In this document: one piece after another, positions 25,407-34,579 of the stretch
Layout: each line of letters opens with the position of its first letter
Position numbering within the stretch: the stretch's first letter is position 1
Assembly (NCBI RefSeq): GCF_029338515.1
Contig: NZ_CP119988.1
Span: 1,798,001-1,862,000, forward strand
Direction: 5' to 3'
Source: Haloglomus litoreum
Lineage (GTDB): Archaea > Halobacteriota > Halobacteria > Halobacteriales > Haloarculaceae
DNA: 64,000 bases
Notes under the pieces: generated by a model
Seen by the model: the letters and a program-made list of their open reading frames with translations, nothing else
What the model was told of the DNA's origin: nothing
Databases searched by the model: none
Translations under genes and position numbers: made by a program

Positions 25407-26750
25407 ATGGCGGGTGAGGAACCGGTGCGTGTGGGGGTCCTGAGTCTCCACAACAGCAAGGAGACGAAGGCCATCCTGAACGCGGTCGAGGCGCTGGGCC
25501 ACCACACGGAGTGGCTGCGGACGGAGAACACGGTCGTCCGCTTCGAGGACGGTGGGACCACACTCTCTCCCGACGTGGACGTCGTGGTGAACCGGCTGCT
25601 CCTCTCGAACACGGACCAGCCGTCCGAGGAACTGGGGCTCGCACAGACGGTCCACGGGCTCCGGCCGATGCTCAACCCGCCGGAAGCGACCGCCCGTGCG
25701 GCCCACAAGACGGCTGCCGCGGCCCGCCTCGTCGCCGCGGGGCTCCCCGTCCCGAAGACGGTGTTCGCGCTGAGCTCGGACCAGCTCAACCGTGTCCGGG
25801 AGGAGTTCGGCGACGAGGCCGTCTACAAGACCGCCATCGGGACCCACGGTGGGGGCGCGTGGAAGGTCGGGCTCGCGGAGCCCCTCACCGCGCAGGTGGG
25901 CAAACGCCGGGCCTTCCTGCAGGAGGTCGTCGGCCGGGCCGGCGAGCCCCCCCGGGACCTCCGCGTGTACGTCGTGGACGGATCGGTCGTCGGCGCGATG
26001 TACCGGTACGCCGCCGAGAGCGACTGGCGGACGAACGTCGCCAGGGGCGGGCGAGTCGAGGACGCGAGCGACGACGCCCCCGCGGCGGTGCTCGACCTCG
26101 CCCGGCGTGCGGCCGCGACGATGGACCTCGACTGCGCCGGAGTCGACCTCATCGAGGGTGATGACCGGTGGTACATCCTGGAGGTGAACCCGACGGCCGG
26201 ATTCAAGGGGTTCTACCAGGCGACCGGTGTCAGCCCCGCCCCGCATATCGCTCGGATGGCCATCGAGGCGGCGGGCGGGTCGGTCGACCCGGCACTCGTC
26301 GAGAGTCTCGCGTCGACGCTCGACGACTCCGTCCCGGCCTGCAAGCCCGTCCCGGCGACCGAACCCGAGGCCGAGCGGGTCACCATCGGCTTCACCGAAC
26401 AGGTCGTCGTCCGGGGGACCGCCGGATCGAAGACCGTCGTCGCGAAGGCCGACAGCGGCGCCGCGCGGACGAGCATCGACATCCGACTGGCCGCGGACAT
26501 CGGCGCCGGACCCATCCACACCGTCTCGCGGGTCCGGTCGGGGAGCACGAAACAGTCGAAGGCGCGGCCGGTCGTCGACCTCGTTGTCGGCATCGGTGGC
26601 GAGCAACACACCGTGGCCGCGAACATCGAGGACCGCTCGCACATGAGCCACCGCCTGCTGCTGGGACGCGACATCCTCAGGAACTACACCCTCGATGTCA
26701 GCCGGCGGGTCGAGGACCCGGACGAGATTCCGGCCGGGAGCGAGGAGTGA
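25407..26750 (+). CDS. RimK-like ATP-grasp ligase fused to a retropepsin-like (RimB/Zn_protease) domain
   Basis: 447 residues from ATG 25407 (GTG 25401 also possible). N-terminal RimK pre-ATP-grasp domain (RVGVLSLHNSKETKAILNAV), then ATP-grasp from about 95 to 290: YKTAIGTHGGGAW, FLQEVVGRAG, RTNVARGG and metal motif LEVNPTAGFKGFYQ. From about 325 a second domain has VVAKADSGAARTSID, with Asp349 in a retropepsin-type DSG, and LLLGRDIL near the end, as in the DUF/Zn_protease (RimB) family. RimK-type enzymes add glutamate-like residues to peptides or small molecules, while RimB-like partners are usually separate genes. Here both are one polypeptide. Confidence 0.9.
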   Translation: MAGEEPVRVGVLSLHNSKETKAILNAVEALGHHTEWLRTENTVVRFEDGGTTLSPDVDVVVNRLLLSNTDQPSEELGLAQTVHGLRPMLNPPEATARAAHKTAAAARLVAAGLPVPKTVFALSSDQLNRVREEFGDEAVYKTAIGTHGGGAWKVGLAEPLTAQVGKRRAFLQEVVGRAGEPPRDLRVYVVDGSVVGAMYRYAAESDWRTNVARGGRVEDASDDAPAAVLDLARRAAATMDLDCAGVDLIEGDDRWYILEVNPTAGFKGFYQATGVSPAPHIARMAIEAAGGSVDPALVESLASTLDDSVPACKPVPATEPEAERVTIGFTEQVVVRGTAGSKTVVAKADSGAARTSIDIRLAADIGAGPIHTVSRVRSGSTKQSKARPVVDLVVGIGGEQHTVAANIEDRSHMSHRLLLGRDILRNYTLDVSRRVEDPDEIPAGSEE

Positions 26751-26765
26751 CCGGCGCGCCGGGCC

Positions 26766-27542
26766 TCACCGCCGGACGATCTCGACCTCGTGGCCGTCGT
26801 TCGTCTTCGTGAACGCGTACATCTGGTTGCAGGATTCGGGGTCGCGGTAGTCCGCGGCGTGGCGGTCCATCAGCGTCGCCCAGGCGTCGTTCAGGTCCTC
26901 GCAGCGGACGGCGACGTGACCCCAGGCGTCGCCCATCTCGTAGGAGCGGCCGTCGTAGTTGTACGTGAGCTCGACGCTCATCGCCTCGTCGGGGGCGTCG
27001 CGGGGCTTCATGAAGTAGAGGGCGAACGAGTCGTGCTCCGAGCGGCGGAACAGCTCGTAGTCCAGCTTCCGGGCGTACCAGCCGATGGCGGCCTCGGCGT
27101 CCTCGACCCGGACCATCGTGTGGTCGAGCGACCAGCGCGCGCCGTGGTCGCGCTCGACGAGCTCGATCTCGTGGCCGTCCGGGTCCGTCACGAAGGCGTA
27201 CGAGCCGCCGCAGGACTCGGGGTCGCGGTAGTCCTCGACCCCCTCCTCCATCAGCTCCTCGTAGGCCCCGTGGACGTCCTCGACGCGGACGGCGATGTGG
27301 CCCCAGGCGTCGCCGAAGTCGTAGGTGCGGTCGTCGTGGTTGTAGGTGAGTTCGAGGACGGCACCCTCCTCGTGGCGGTCCTCCGGGGCGAGGAAGACGT
27401 TGGTGAAGGTGTCGGCCTCCATCCGCCCCTCCTCGACGTAGTCGAGGTGGGTGGTGTACCAGTCGACCGACCGTTCGAGGTCCTCGACCCGCATCATGGT
27501 GTGGTCGAGCGTCGCGTCGAGCGAGGTGTCGGTGTCGGACAT
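26766..27542 (-). CDS. Two-domain VOC (glyoxalase I-like) protein
   Basis: 258 residues from ATG 27542. Two tandem VOC domains: LDHTMMRVEDLERSVDWY at about 12-30 and SLDHTMVRVEDAEAAIGWY at about 140-160. Each has the expected metal residues (His in LDHT, Glu in LELTYNH or VELTYNY, His in WGHIAV or WGHVAV, Glu in HEIELVE or HEVEIVR). Most glyoxalase I enzymes are homodimers of a single VOC unit; here the dimer is fused in one chain. Probable lactoylglutathione-lyase-type metalloenzyme; the thiol cofactor in halophiles need not be glutathione. Confidence 0.9.
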   Translation of the reverse strand: MSDTDTSLDATLDHTMMRVEDLERSVDWYTTHLDYVEEGRMEADTFTNVFLAPEDRHEEGAVLELTYNHDDRTYDFGDAWGHIAVRVEDVHGAYEELMEEGVEDYRDPESCGGSYAFVTDPDGHEIELVERDHGARWSLDHTMVRVEDAEAAIGWYARKLDYELFRRSEHDSFALYFMKPRDAPDEAMSVELTYNYDGRSYEMGDAWGHVAVRCEDLNDAWATLMDRHAADYRDPESCNQMYAFTKTNDGHEVEIVRR

Positions 27543-27646
27543 GTGCGAACCCACTCGCCCGCGGGCGATAAGGGTGGTGCCGACGCGTGATCGGAACGTC
27601 TCGACCGACCCACGCGCTTTTGTCGGACCCGGACCCCGCCCGGGGT

Positions 27647-29545
27647 ATGGCCGCCGACTCCGAGCCGGTCCCGCTGGAGACGCTCGCCGGACTCCCCGAG
27701 TTCTACCATCCCGCGGTCGCCCCCGACGGGGACCGGGTGGCCCTGTACTACGACGGGACCGGTCGGAACGAACTCCACCTGCTCGACCGGGCGACCGGCG
27801 ACCACCGACCCGTGACCGACGGCGAGGTGCCGCGGGACGCCACCTGGCACCTCCGCTGGGGCGCCGACGGCGAGCGGGTCCTCTGTCACCGGGACGACGA
27901 CGGGGACGAACAGAACGACCTCGTGGCCGTGGCGCCCGGGTCGGGCCGCTCGCCGTCGGTCGAGACGCTCGTGGCCCACGACGGACAGGCGCAGTTGCGC
28001 GACGTGGCCGACGGCTCGATACTGTACGCCAGTGACCACGGCGGCCAGCTGAACTGCTACCGCCACGACATGGCCACGGGGACGACGACCCGCGTGACCG
28101 ACCACGACCAGCCCGTGTTCGGCGGCGTCTTCGCCCCCGACGGCGAGCGGGTCGCCTACGTCGCCAACGAGTCCGACCGGCTGGAGAACCGCGACGTCTA
28201 CCTCGCCGTCCCGGGTGAGGACCCGCGCCACCTCGACCTCGGGACCGACGGCTCGGAGACGTGGGCCGTCGACTGGTTCCCCGACGGCGACCGGCTGCTC
28301 GTGGACGACGACAGCGACGACACCAGCCGCATCGGTATCCACGACCTGACGACGGGGACCACGCGCTGGCTCACGCCCGACGCGGCGACCCACCCGGAGA
28401 AGAGCGTTGCCGTCGCTCCCGGCGGTGAACGGGTCGTCGGCGTGCGCGAGCGCCGGGCGGCGACGATGCCGCTGGTCTACGACGTGGCCTCCGGCGAGGC
28501 CAGGGAACTGGCGCTGCCCGAGGGGGCTGCGGGGCTGGAGGGCCAGCGCTGGAGCGGTGCGCGCGTCTTCGCCGACGATGATACCCTCCTGCTGGGCCAC
28601 TCGACGGCCGCCCGGCGGAGGACGCTGTACGAGTACGACCTCGCGGCCGACGAGGCCCGCGAACGGCTCCCGCCGGCGTACGGCGATCTCGACCCGTCCG
28701 TGTTCGTCGACGCCTCGTACGTCACCTACGGGAGCGACGGGACCCCGAAACCGTTCGGCGACGACGACACGGGCGGGGCACCGGACCACTACGACATCGG
28801 TGGCCTGCTGTTCGACCCGCGCGACGGGCCGAGCCGACCCGACGACGCCACGGACGTCCCCGGCATCGTCTACGTCCACGGTGGCCCACACTTCCAGACG
28901 AGCCGCCGATTCAACGTCTACATCCAGTTCCTGGTCTCCCAGGGGTACGCCGTGTTCGCGCCGAACTACCGGGGCTCGACGGGCCGCGGGCGCGAGTTCC
29001 GCCATGCCATCCACGGCGACTGGGGCGGGGCCGAGCAGGCCGACATCGCGGCGGGTGGCCGCTGGCTGATGGACCGCGACTGGGTCGACGCCGACCGGGT
29101 CGGCGTGATGGGTGGCTCCTTCGGCGGCTACAGCGTCTTCTGCCAGCTCACCGGCTACCCGGCGCTGTGGGCCGCCGGCATCGCCTGGGTCGGCATCACG
29201 GACCTCCACCGACTCTACGCCGAGGACATGCCCCACTTCAAGCACAGTCTCCGGACGCAGATGGGCGACCCCGAGGACGACCGGGCGCTGTGGCGCGAGC
29301 GCAGCCCCATCGAGCACGCCGACGCCGTCGAGCGGCCGCTCGCGATGTACCACGGCGTCAACGACCCGCGGTGCCCGGTCGAGCAGTCGCGGCTGTTCCG
29401 GGACGCACTCGTCGACCGGGGACTCGAAGCCGGGACGGACTTCGAGTACGAGGAACCCCAGGCGGAGGGCCACGGCTCGACGGACATCGACCGGAAGGTC
29501 CGCCAGTTCGAGTTCATGGCCGACTTCCTCGAGCGGCGGCTCTGA
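27647..29545 (+). CDS. S9 family (prolyl oligopeptidase-like) serine peptidase
   Basis: 632 residues. The N-terminal two thirds is a beta-propeller-like region with WD/TolB-type repeats (FYHPAVAPDGDRVALYY, VFGGVFAPDGERVAYV). The C-terminal hydrolase domain has nucleophile GGSFGGYS near Ser490, Asp573 in NDPRCPVEQS and His near 609 in EGHGSTD. This is the acyl-aminoacyl peptidase/dipeptidyl peptidase layout. No signal peptide, so cytoplasmic peptide degradation is likely. ATG 27647 is chosen because an upstream ATG at 27587 precedes GC-rich non-coding-like sequence. Confidence 0.92.
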   Translation: MAADSEPVPLETLAGLPEFYHPAVAPDGDRVALYYDGTGRNELHLLDRATGDHRPVTDGEVPRDATWHLRWGADGERVLCHRDDDGDEQNDLVAVAPGSGRSPSVETLVAHDGQAQLRDVADGSILYASDHGGQLNCYRHDMATGTTTRVTDHDQPVFGGVFAPDGERVAYVANESDRLENRDVYLAVPGEDPRHLDLGTDGSETWAVDWFPDGDRLLVDDDSDDTSRIGIHDLTTGTTRWLTPDAATHPEKSVAVAPGGERVVGVRERRAATMPLVYDVASGEARELALPEGAAGLEGQRWSGARVFADDDTLLLGHSTAARRRTLYEYDLAADEARERLPPAYGDLDPSVFVDASYVTYGSDGTPKPFGDDDTGGAPDHYDIGGLLFDPRDGPSRPDDATDVPGIVYVHGGPHFQTSRRFNVYIQFLVSQGYAVFAPNYRGSTGRGREFRHAIHGDWGGAEQADIAAGGRWLMDRDWVDADRVGVMGGSFGGYSVFCQLTGYPALWAAGIAWVGITDLHRLYAEDMPHFKHSLRTQMGDPEDDRALWRERSPIEHADAVERPLAMYHGVNDPRCPVEQSRLFRDALVDRGLEAGTDFEYEEPQAEGHGSTDIDRKVRQFEFMADFLERRL

Positions 29546-29621
29546 GGACCGGGCGATCGGACCTCCTCCTCGATTGTGGAGAGACCAACTGGAAACGCTC
29601 GATACTCTCGGAACGATGCGG

Positions 29622-29873
29622 CTATCCGTCGAGTTCGGGGTCGTAGCCGCCCGTGTTCTCGCCGCCGGCCCGCGGTTCGACGCCGACCTGCCGGAGCGCC
29701 TCGTAGTAGGTCGAGGCGTCGGCCTCACCGACGAAGGCCGCCAGTTCGTCCAGCTCCAGCTCCCAGGCGGCGTACTGGACGGCGCCCCGGTTGAGCGGGT
29801 GATCGATCTCCTCGAAGTCGAGCGCCTCCGCCAGCTGTTCGCGGACCTCGTCGGTGATGTCGACGCGCGTCAC
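29622..29873 (-). CDS. Small acidic helical protein, hypothetical
   Basis: 83 residues from GTG 29873. Predominantly helical and acidic (VDITDEVREQLAEALDFEEID, then LELDELAAFVGEADASTYYEALRQVGV), ending GGYDPELDG. No catalytic motif. Codon use is normal for this genome. It follows the membrane J-protein gene by 58 nt on the same strand, so the two may share a transcript. Function not recognised. Confidence 0.7.
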   Translation of the reverse strand: MTRVDITDEVREQLAEALDFEEIDHPLNRGAVQYAAWELELDELAAFVGEADASTYYEALRQVGVEPRAGGENTGGYDPELDG

Positions 29874-29931
29874 GGCTCCCGACCTCCGTGGACGTGAGCC
29901 GGCCCGACGCGGCCTCCCCGGGCGTGGCCCA

Positions 29932-30573
29932 TCATGATGCGGCCTCCCCTGGCGTCGCCGTCTCGCCGGCCGCTGCTTCGCGAGCGGTCGTGTACGCCTC
30001 CCGGACGCGCCGGAACTCGTCCTCGTCGCCGCCGTGGTCGGGGTGGGCCTCCTTCACCTTCTCGCGGTAGGCCTGCCGGATCTCGGACTCGCTGGCACCG
30101 GTCGGGAGCCCCAGCACGGCGAACGCCTCGTCGTACGGTCGTAGCTCCCGGTCCTCCGGGTCCGGCCCGAGGTCGACCTCCGGCGTCTCGAACGGGAGCC
30201 GGGAGCCCAGGTGGATGCCGGGGAGTTCGTGCTCGACCAGCACGGGGTACGTCGGCCCGCGCTCCAGCCGGTAGAACGTCCGCGGGTCGAAGGTGATGGC
30301 CACGTCCCGCTCGGGGAGGTAGAACTCGACGCTGGTGCCGTCGACGGGGTGGTTCTCGGCGTACGCCTCGTCGATGGCGTCGAGGTACTCGCGGATCTCG
30401 ATTGTCCGGCGCTCGTTGCCGGTGCTGGAGGTGCTGCTTCCGCCGCCCGTGCCGGGGAACCAGCGCGTCCCGACGTAGAACAGGCAGGCGGCGGCACAGC
30501 TCGCGACGAACCCGATCGCGAGTCCCACGACGATCCATCGCGGGATGCCGAACCACAGGACCTCGCTTGCCAC
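29932..30573 (-). CDS. Membrane-anchored J-domain protein
   Basis: 213 residues from GTG 30573. One N-terminal transmembrane helix (about 12-34, IVVGLAIGFVASCAAACLFYV), a middle region of about 100 residues with beta character, and a C-terminal J domain (about 146-200) with the obligatory HPD at 177-179 (EAHPDHGGDEDEF). Having the J domain last and an N-terminal anchor resembles DjlA/Pam18-like recruiters of DnaK rather than canonical DnaJ: no G/F region or zinc fingers. It could deliver DnaK to the membrane. GTG 30573 is chosen because upstream codons look non-coding. Confidence 0.88.
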   Translation of the reverse strand: MASEVLWFGIPRWIVVGLAIGFVASCAAACLFYVGTRWFPGTGGGSSTSSTGNERRTIEIREYLDAIDEAYAENHPVDGTSVEFYLPERDVAITFDPRTFYRLERGPTYPVLVEHELPGIHLGSRLPFETPEVDLGPDPEDRELRPYDEAFAVLGLPTGASESEIRQAYREKVKEAHPDHGGDEDEFRRVREAYTTAREAAAGETATPGEAAS

Positions 30574-30741
30574 GCCCCGTCGTAGGTGGGGCGGAGGTAA
30601 GAACCTCTCGGGAGCGTCCCCGCCACGCACTCCGCGCCCTGCCGCCCGCTCCGACGCTTGGATGGTTCTGTCAGAATCCTTTGAAGGGTGGGAACGGCAG
30701 ACAGGGTAGCTGCGCTGCCGTATCACGACAACTGCTCAGAT

Positions 30742-33700
30742 ATGTCCCGAGACAGGAGCTCACCGGAGGGGAGTACAGGGAAGGACCGGTTCACGGACGC
30801 GGCCATCGACCGGCGGACGTTCGTCAAACTCTCGGCGGCGACCGGCGCGGCGCTCGCGCTGCCCGGCAACGCGAGCGCCGACGCGAGCGTCGGCGCGTTC
30901 GAGGCCGATTACCAGTACGTCCAGAACCACACGCCGACGGACCACGCGGTCCCGACGCTCGTCGAGTTCGAGGACGGTGCGGACCCGTCGGTACTGGAGG
31001 CGTTCGACACGAACGCCATCTCGACGACCGAGCCGCGGAGCGCCGCGTACGGGCGGCTGACGGCGGCCGAGGCCGACGCTGCGGCTACGGAACTGCCGGC
31101 GGCATCGAACTTCCAGTTTGCGCCCGGGTCGAACCCGTTCTGGCGCATCGGCTACTACCCGTTCGGCGTGTTCCCGGAGGCGCGGCGCTCGGTCGACTTC
31201 GTCGGGTTCGAGCAGCTCAAGGACGGCCTCCGCGAACTGGAGGATCGCTACCCGGACACCATCAATGTCGAGCGGTTCGGGGAGTCGCCGGGCCACCGCA
31301 ACAACGCCACCCAGCGCGACGACCCGAAGGGGATGTACCTCGCCGAGGTGACCGACTTCACCTCCGACGCCTCCTTCGAGGAGAAGGAGAAGGTGTTCTT
31401 CTCCTGTTCGCTGCACGGCCTGGAGCGGGCCGGCGCCGAGGCCGGTGCGCGCATCATCGAGAACATCGCCCGTGGCGACCAGTACGCGGGTGACCTGCCG
31501 GACCTGCTGGCGGACGCCGTCCTGATATTCGGCTTCACCAACCCGGACGGATGGGCGGTCCGGAACCCGCAGTACGACTCGGGCTGGCAGGTCGGCGGCC
31601 CCGGCACGGGGACGCCCCGGGCGCCGGCCGCCCCGCTGTTCGAGCGGGGGAACGCCGAGATCTACGACACGAACCGCCAGTACCCGACGGTCGGCTACAT
31701 CACGACGGCACACAACCCGGCCGAACCCCGGGACGCGCCCGACTACATCGACCGGAAGGTCCCGGACGCGGTGGCGGTCGTCGAGCAGTTCCGCTCGTAC
31801 GAGAACCTCAACTACGGCGCGGACCTCCACGGCGGCCCCCTGTTCGAGGACTTCGTCCTCGGGCTCATCAGCCAGGACCAGTACACCCTCGAGGAGGCCC
31901 ACGAGGTGTACGCGATGTGCGAGGTCATCAAGGAGAACCTCGACGAGGCGCTCGTCGAGTGGCAGACCGCCGGTGACCTGAGCGCACCCCTCCGGAACGC
32001 GCTGGGCAACCCGTCGGTCCCGCTCGCCGGCGGGACTCCGCCGGACGACGCGTTCGACTACGCCACCATCTACGACACCATCGGCTACACCGTCTCCGGC
32101 GCGATGCTGGACTGGATGGCCCACCCCGAGGACCTCGGCGGCCTGGGGATGACGACGCTCGACTTCGAGATGTCGTTCTCGCACATGGCCGGCGGCAACG
32201 TCTACAACCCCGAGCTCCTGCGGATGGAGGTGCTGGGCTACCGCGAGGCCATCCGGACCATCTCCGAGTTCGCGGTCCGGAACTCCGACACGCCCACGAC
32301 CGACGACGAGTTCGACACCGTCGTCGAGACGACGGTCGAGACGAGTAGCGATGGCGGCGAGTCGGTCGCGTTCGTCACGCCCACGGAGGTCACGGTCGAA
32401 CGGGAGGCGGACGCGGACCGGTACGAGCCGGGCGACGTCGTCGCGCCCGACGACCCGCTCACGCGCTCGAACGACGACCTGGCGTTCGCATCCTCGACCG
32501 GGGAGGTGGACACGTTCTCGGCCTCGGGGACCATCGGCCCCGGCGTCGGTGAGGGGGTCGCCCCGACGAGGGTCGAGGAGCCGTTCGACACCGCCGACCT
32601 GGACGGCGACCCGTTCGCGCTCGACGCCGAGCTGAGTTGGACCCCGCCCGGGGAGGACCTCGAGTTCTTCCTCGAGGACCCCGACGGCAAGCAGGTCGGG
32701 AGCGCTGTCACCGCGAGCAACCCCGAGACGATGAGCAACGTCCCGCTGGAGGCGGACGGAACGTACACCTTCGTCGTCGAGACGTACGCCAACGTCGCGG
32801 CCCAGTACGAGATTTCGGCGTCGTTCATCGGGCAGACCGACGGGAGCGGAACGGAGACCGACGAGACGAGCGAGTCGACGACCGTCCCCGGGGTGAGCGT
32901 CCCCGGAACGAGCGTCGCCACCGTCTCCCAGGAGGTCCCGGCCGGCCTGCACAGCATGCAGGTCCACACGCACTCCCAGAGCGGCATCATGGACCTCGAA
33001 CTCGTCTCGCCCTCCGGCGATGTCGTTCGGGAGTTCGAGGGGATCACCGAGAAGCGCATCGGGGGGAAGTGCTGTGGCTTCCCGGAGTGGGATGTCGCCG
33101 AGCCCGAGCCCGGCGAGTGGACCGTCCGCATGACGAACCTGCTGGCCGAGACGAAAGGGGTCGAGGTCCAGTTCGCGACGCTCTCCTCGAACTCGACGAA
33201 TCCCGACCCGAAGGGGGCACTGGGCTACGAACAGCGTGACTACGAGGTCACGCCGCTCCAGTTCGCCGCCGACTACGACGCGGCCGTCGGGGACGCCGGC
33301 GCCGTCGACCTCGTCTCGGTCGACGCGGTGGCGACCGAGGATGCGCTCTCGGGCTACGACCACGCGGTCGTCATCCACGACTACATCGACGCGGCCAACC
33401 GTGTCGGTGACGGCGCGGTCGACACCGAGTACTTCGACGCCCTCGACGCCTTCGTCGACGACGGCAACAACCTCGTCCTGACGGACACGGGTGTCACCCT
33501 GCTGGGTGTCCTGGAGAACGGGCTCGTCGGAGACGGGCAGTTCGGCGCGGACGCGTTCACCACCACGACCCAGGACGTCGCCCGCTACACGAGCAAGAAC
33601 CTCGACCACCCGCTGATGACCGACGTGCGACCCATCCAGAACCAGCTCTGGAAGGTCGCGCCGCTCGGGTACAACGTGAGCGGGCAGGCGCCGAGCCATC

Positions 33701-34455
33701 TCGTCTCGCAGGGCGCGTTCACCGGCGGGCCGGCCACGTCGTCGGTCGCGGGCACCATCGACGGCGCCGTCGCGACGGGGTCGCTCACGCGCGGGCCGGA
33801 CGACGGGACCGGCGTCCACGTCATCGGGTCGCTCCTGCCGCCCGCGAGCCAGGCGAATCTGCACCCGTTCGGCCTGCTCGACTACACCGTCTCGTTCCTG
33901 GGCTACCTCGTGTTCACCTCCGCGCTGGGCTTCCAGCAGGTCCGCACGGTCGAGGGCGAGGCGTTCCGCTTCGGCCGGGGTGACTCCTGGAGCACCGGCG
34001 GCGGCTCGGGGGGTTCCGGCGGCTCGGGAGGTGGCCCCGGCGCCGCGGGCTCCCGCGGCGACACGAACAGCCCGTACACGCCCGGGGCGACCCATCAGGT
34101 CGAACTCACGATCACCGAACTCTCGGAGACGGCCACCGTGACCGACTCGCTGCCGTCGAGCGACTGGGGGGTGGTCGGCGGTGGCGGCACCCAGAACGGC
34201 GCCGAGGTCGACCTCGGCGAGGTCGGGGCCGTCGACGCCTCCGACGACCCGGTCACGCTGAACTACTTCGTGGAGGTGCCCGAGACCAACGGGCAGGCGA
34301 CCTTCGGCCCGGCCGCGGCCAGCACCAGCGGCGGCACGACCGCGTTCGGCGGCACGAACACGGTCACGGTGGTCGGCGGGACGGGCGCTCCGGCGTCGTC
34401 CGGGACCGACACCTCCCTGACGGACGACCACGGGTTCACCGCGGACACGCTGTGA
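30742..34455 (+). CDS. Tat-exported M14 zinc carboxypeptidase, multidomain
   Basis: 1,237 residues from ATG 30742. Twin-arginine signal DRRTFVKLSAATGAALALPG with the RR in the first 30 residues. M14 domain about 150-520: HGLERAGAEAG gives His225/Glu228, the third zinc ligand is probably His in GADLHGGP near 363, and the catalytic Glu is in TLDFEMSFSH near 475. Then two prepeptidase-like beta domains (about 570-720 and 740-830), a ThuA/flavodoxin-like region (about 840-1070), a Gly/Ser linker and a C-terminal beta module similar to that of the S8 protease at 61180-63534. Single gene; presumably secreted to degrade peptides. Confidence 0.9.
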   Translation: MSRDRSSPEGSTGKDRFTDAAIDRRTFVKLSAATGAALALPGNASADASVGAFEADYQYVQNHTPTDHAVPTLVEFEDGADPSVLEAFDTNAISTTEPRSAAYGRLTAAEADAAATELPAASNFQFAPGSNPFWRIGYYPFGVFPEARRSVDFVGFEQLKDGLRELEDRYPDTINVERFGESPGHRNNATQRDDPKGMYLAEVTDFTSDASFEEKEKVFFSCSLHGLERAGAEAGARIIENIARGDQYAGDLPDLLADAVLIFGFTNPDGWAVRNPQYDSGWQVGGPGTGTPRAPAAPLFERGNAEIYDTNRQYPTVGYITTAHNPAEPRDAPDYIDRKVPDAVAVVEQFRSYENLNYGADLHGGPLFEDFVLGLISQDQYTLEEAHEVYAMCEVIKENLDEALVEWQTAGDLSAPLRNALGNPSVPLAGGTPPDDAFDYATIYDTIGYTVSGAMLDWMAHPEDLGGLGMTTLDFEMSFSHMAGGNVYNPELLRMEVLGYREAIRTISEFAVRNSDTPTTDDEFDTVVETTVETSSDGGESVAFVTPTEVTVEREADADRYEPGDVVAPDDPLTRSNDDLAFASSTGEVDTFSASGTIGPGVGEGVAPTRVEEPFDTADLDGDPFALDAELSWTPPGEDLEFFLEDPDGKQVGSAVTASNPETMSNVPLEADGTYTFVVETYANVAAQYEISASFIGQTDGSGTETDETSESTTVPGVSVPGTSVATVSQEVPAGLHSMQVHTHSQSGIMDLELVSPSGDVVREFEGITEKRIGGKCCGFPEWDVAEPEPGEWTVRMTNLLAETKGVEVQFATLSSNSTNPDPKGALGYEQRDYEVTPLQFAADYDAAVGDAGAVDLVSVDAVATEDALSGYDHAVVIHDYIDAANRVGDGAVDTEYFDALDAFVDDGNNLVLTDTGVTLLGVLENGLVGDGQFGADAFTTTTQDVARYTSKNLDHPLMTDVRPIQNQLWKVAPLGYNVSGQAPSHLVSQGAFTGGPATSSVAGTIDGAVATGSLTRGPDDGTGVHVIGSLLPPASQANLHPFGLLDYTVSFLGYLVFTSALGFQQVRTVEGEAFRFGRGDSWSTGGGSGGSGGSGGGPGAAGSRGDTNSPYTPGATHQVELTITELSETATVTDSLPSSDWGVVGGGGTQNGAEVDLGEVGAVDASDDPVTLNYFVEVPETNGQATFGPAAASTSGGTTAFGGTNTVTVVGGTGAPASSGTDTSLTDDHGFTADTL

Positions 34456-34490
34456 CCTGGCGTGGGGAAGGAGTAGTCGGGGCGGCGGCC

Positions 34491-34574
34491 GACCACTCGG
34501 CCGGGCGCTCTCGCGACTGCTCGGCCGGGCGTCCCCGGAACTGCCCGGGCGGGCGCCCCAACGACCGCTCTCTC
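34491..34574 (+). repeat. 24-bp minisatellite between convergent genes
   Basis: About 3.5 imperfect copies with period 24: unit 1 starts at 34491 (GACCACTCGGCCGGGCG), unit 2 at 34515 (GACTGCTCGGCCGGGCG), unit 3 at 34539 (AACTGCCCGGGCGGGCG) and a partial fourth at 34563. It fills the gap between the M14 gene stop and the PAC2 gene stop. Either strand would read as an 8-residue repeat, but neither frame belongs to a gene. Confidence 0.8.
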
Positions 34575-34579
34575 GCGCG

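Noticed and set aside
25074-26651. Minus-strand open frame across the ATP-grasp fusion
   Set aside because: No recognisable motif; the plus strand encodes a full ATP-grasp plus protease domain.
30760-34431. Long minus-strand open frame (about 1,220 codons) across the M14 gene
   Set aside because: It mirrors the plus gene: in GC-rich DNA with GC-ending codons the antisense frame lacks stops. The translation is Arg/Val/Gly-rich without any motif, while the plus frame has a Tat signal and zinc motifs.
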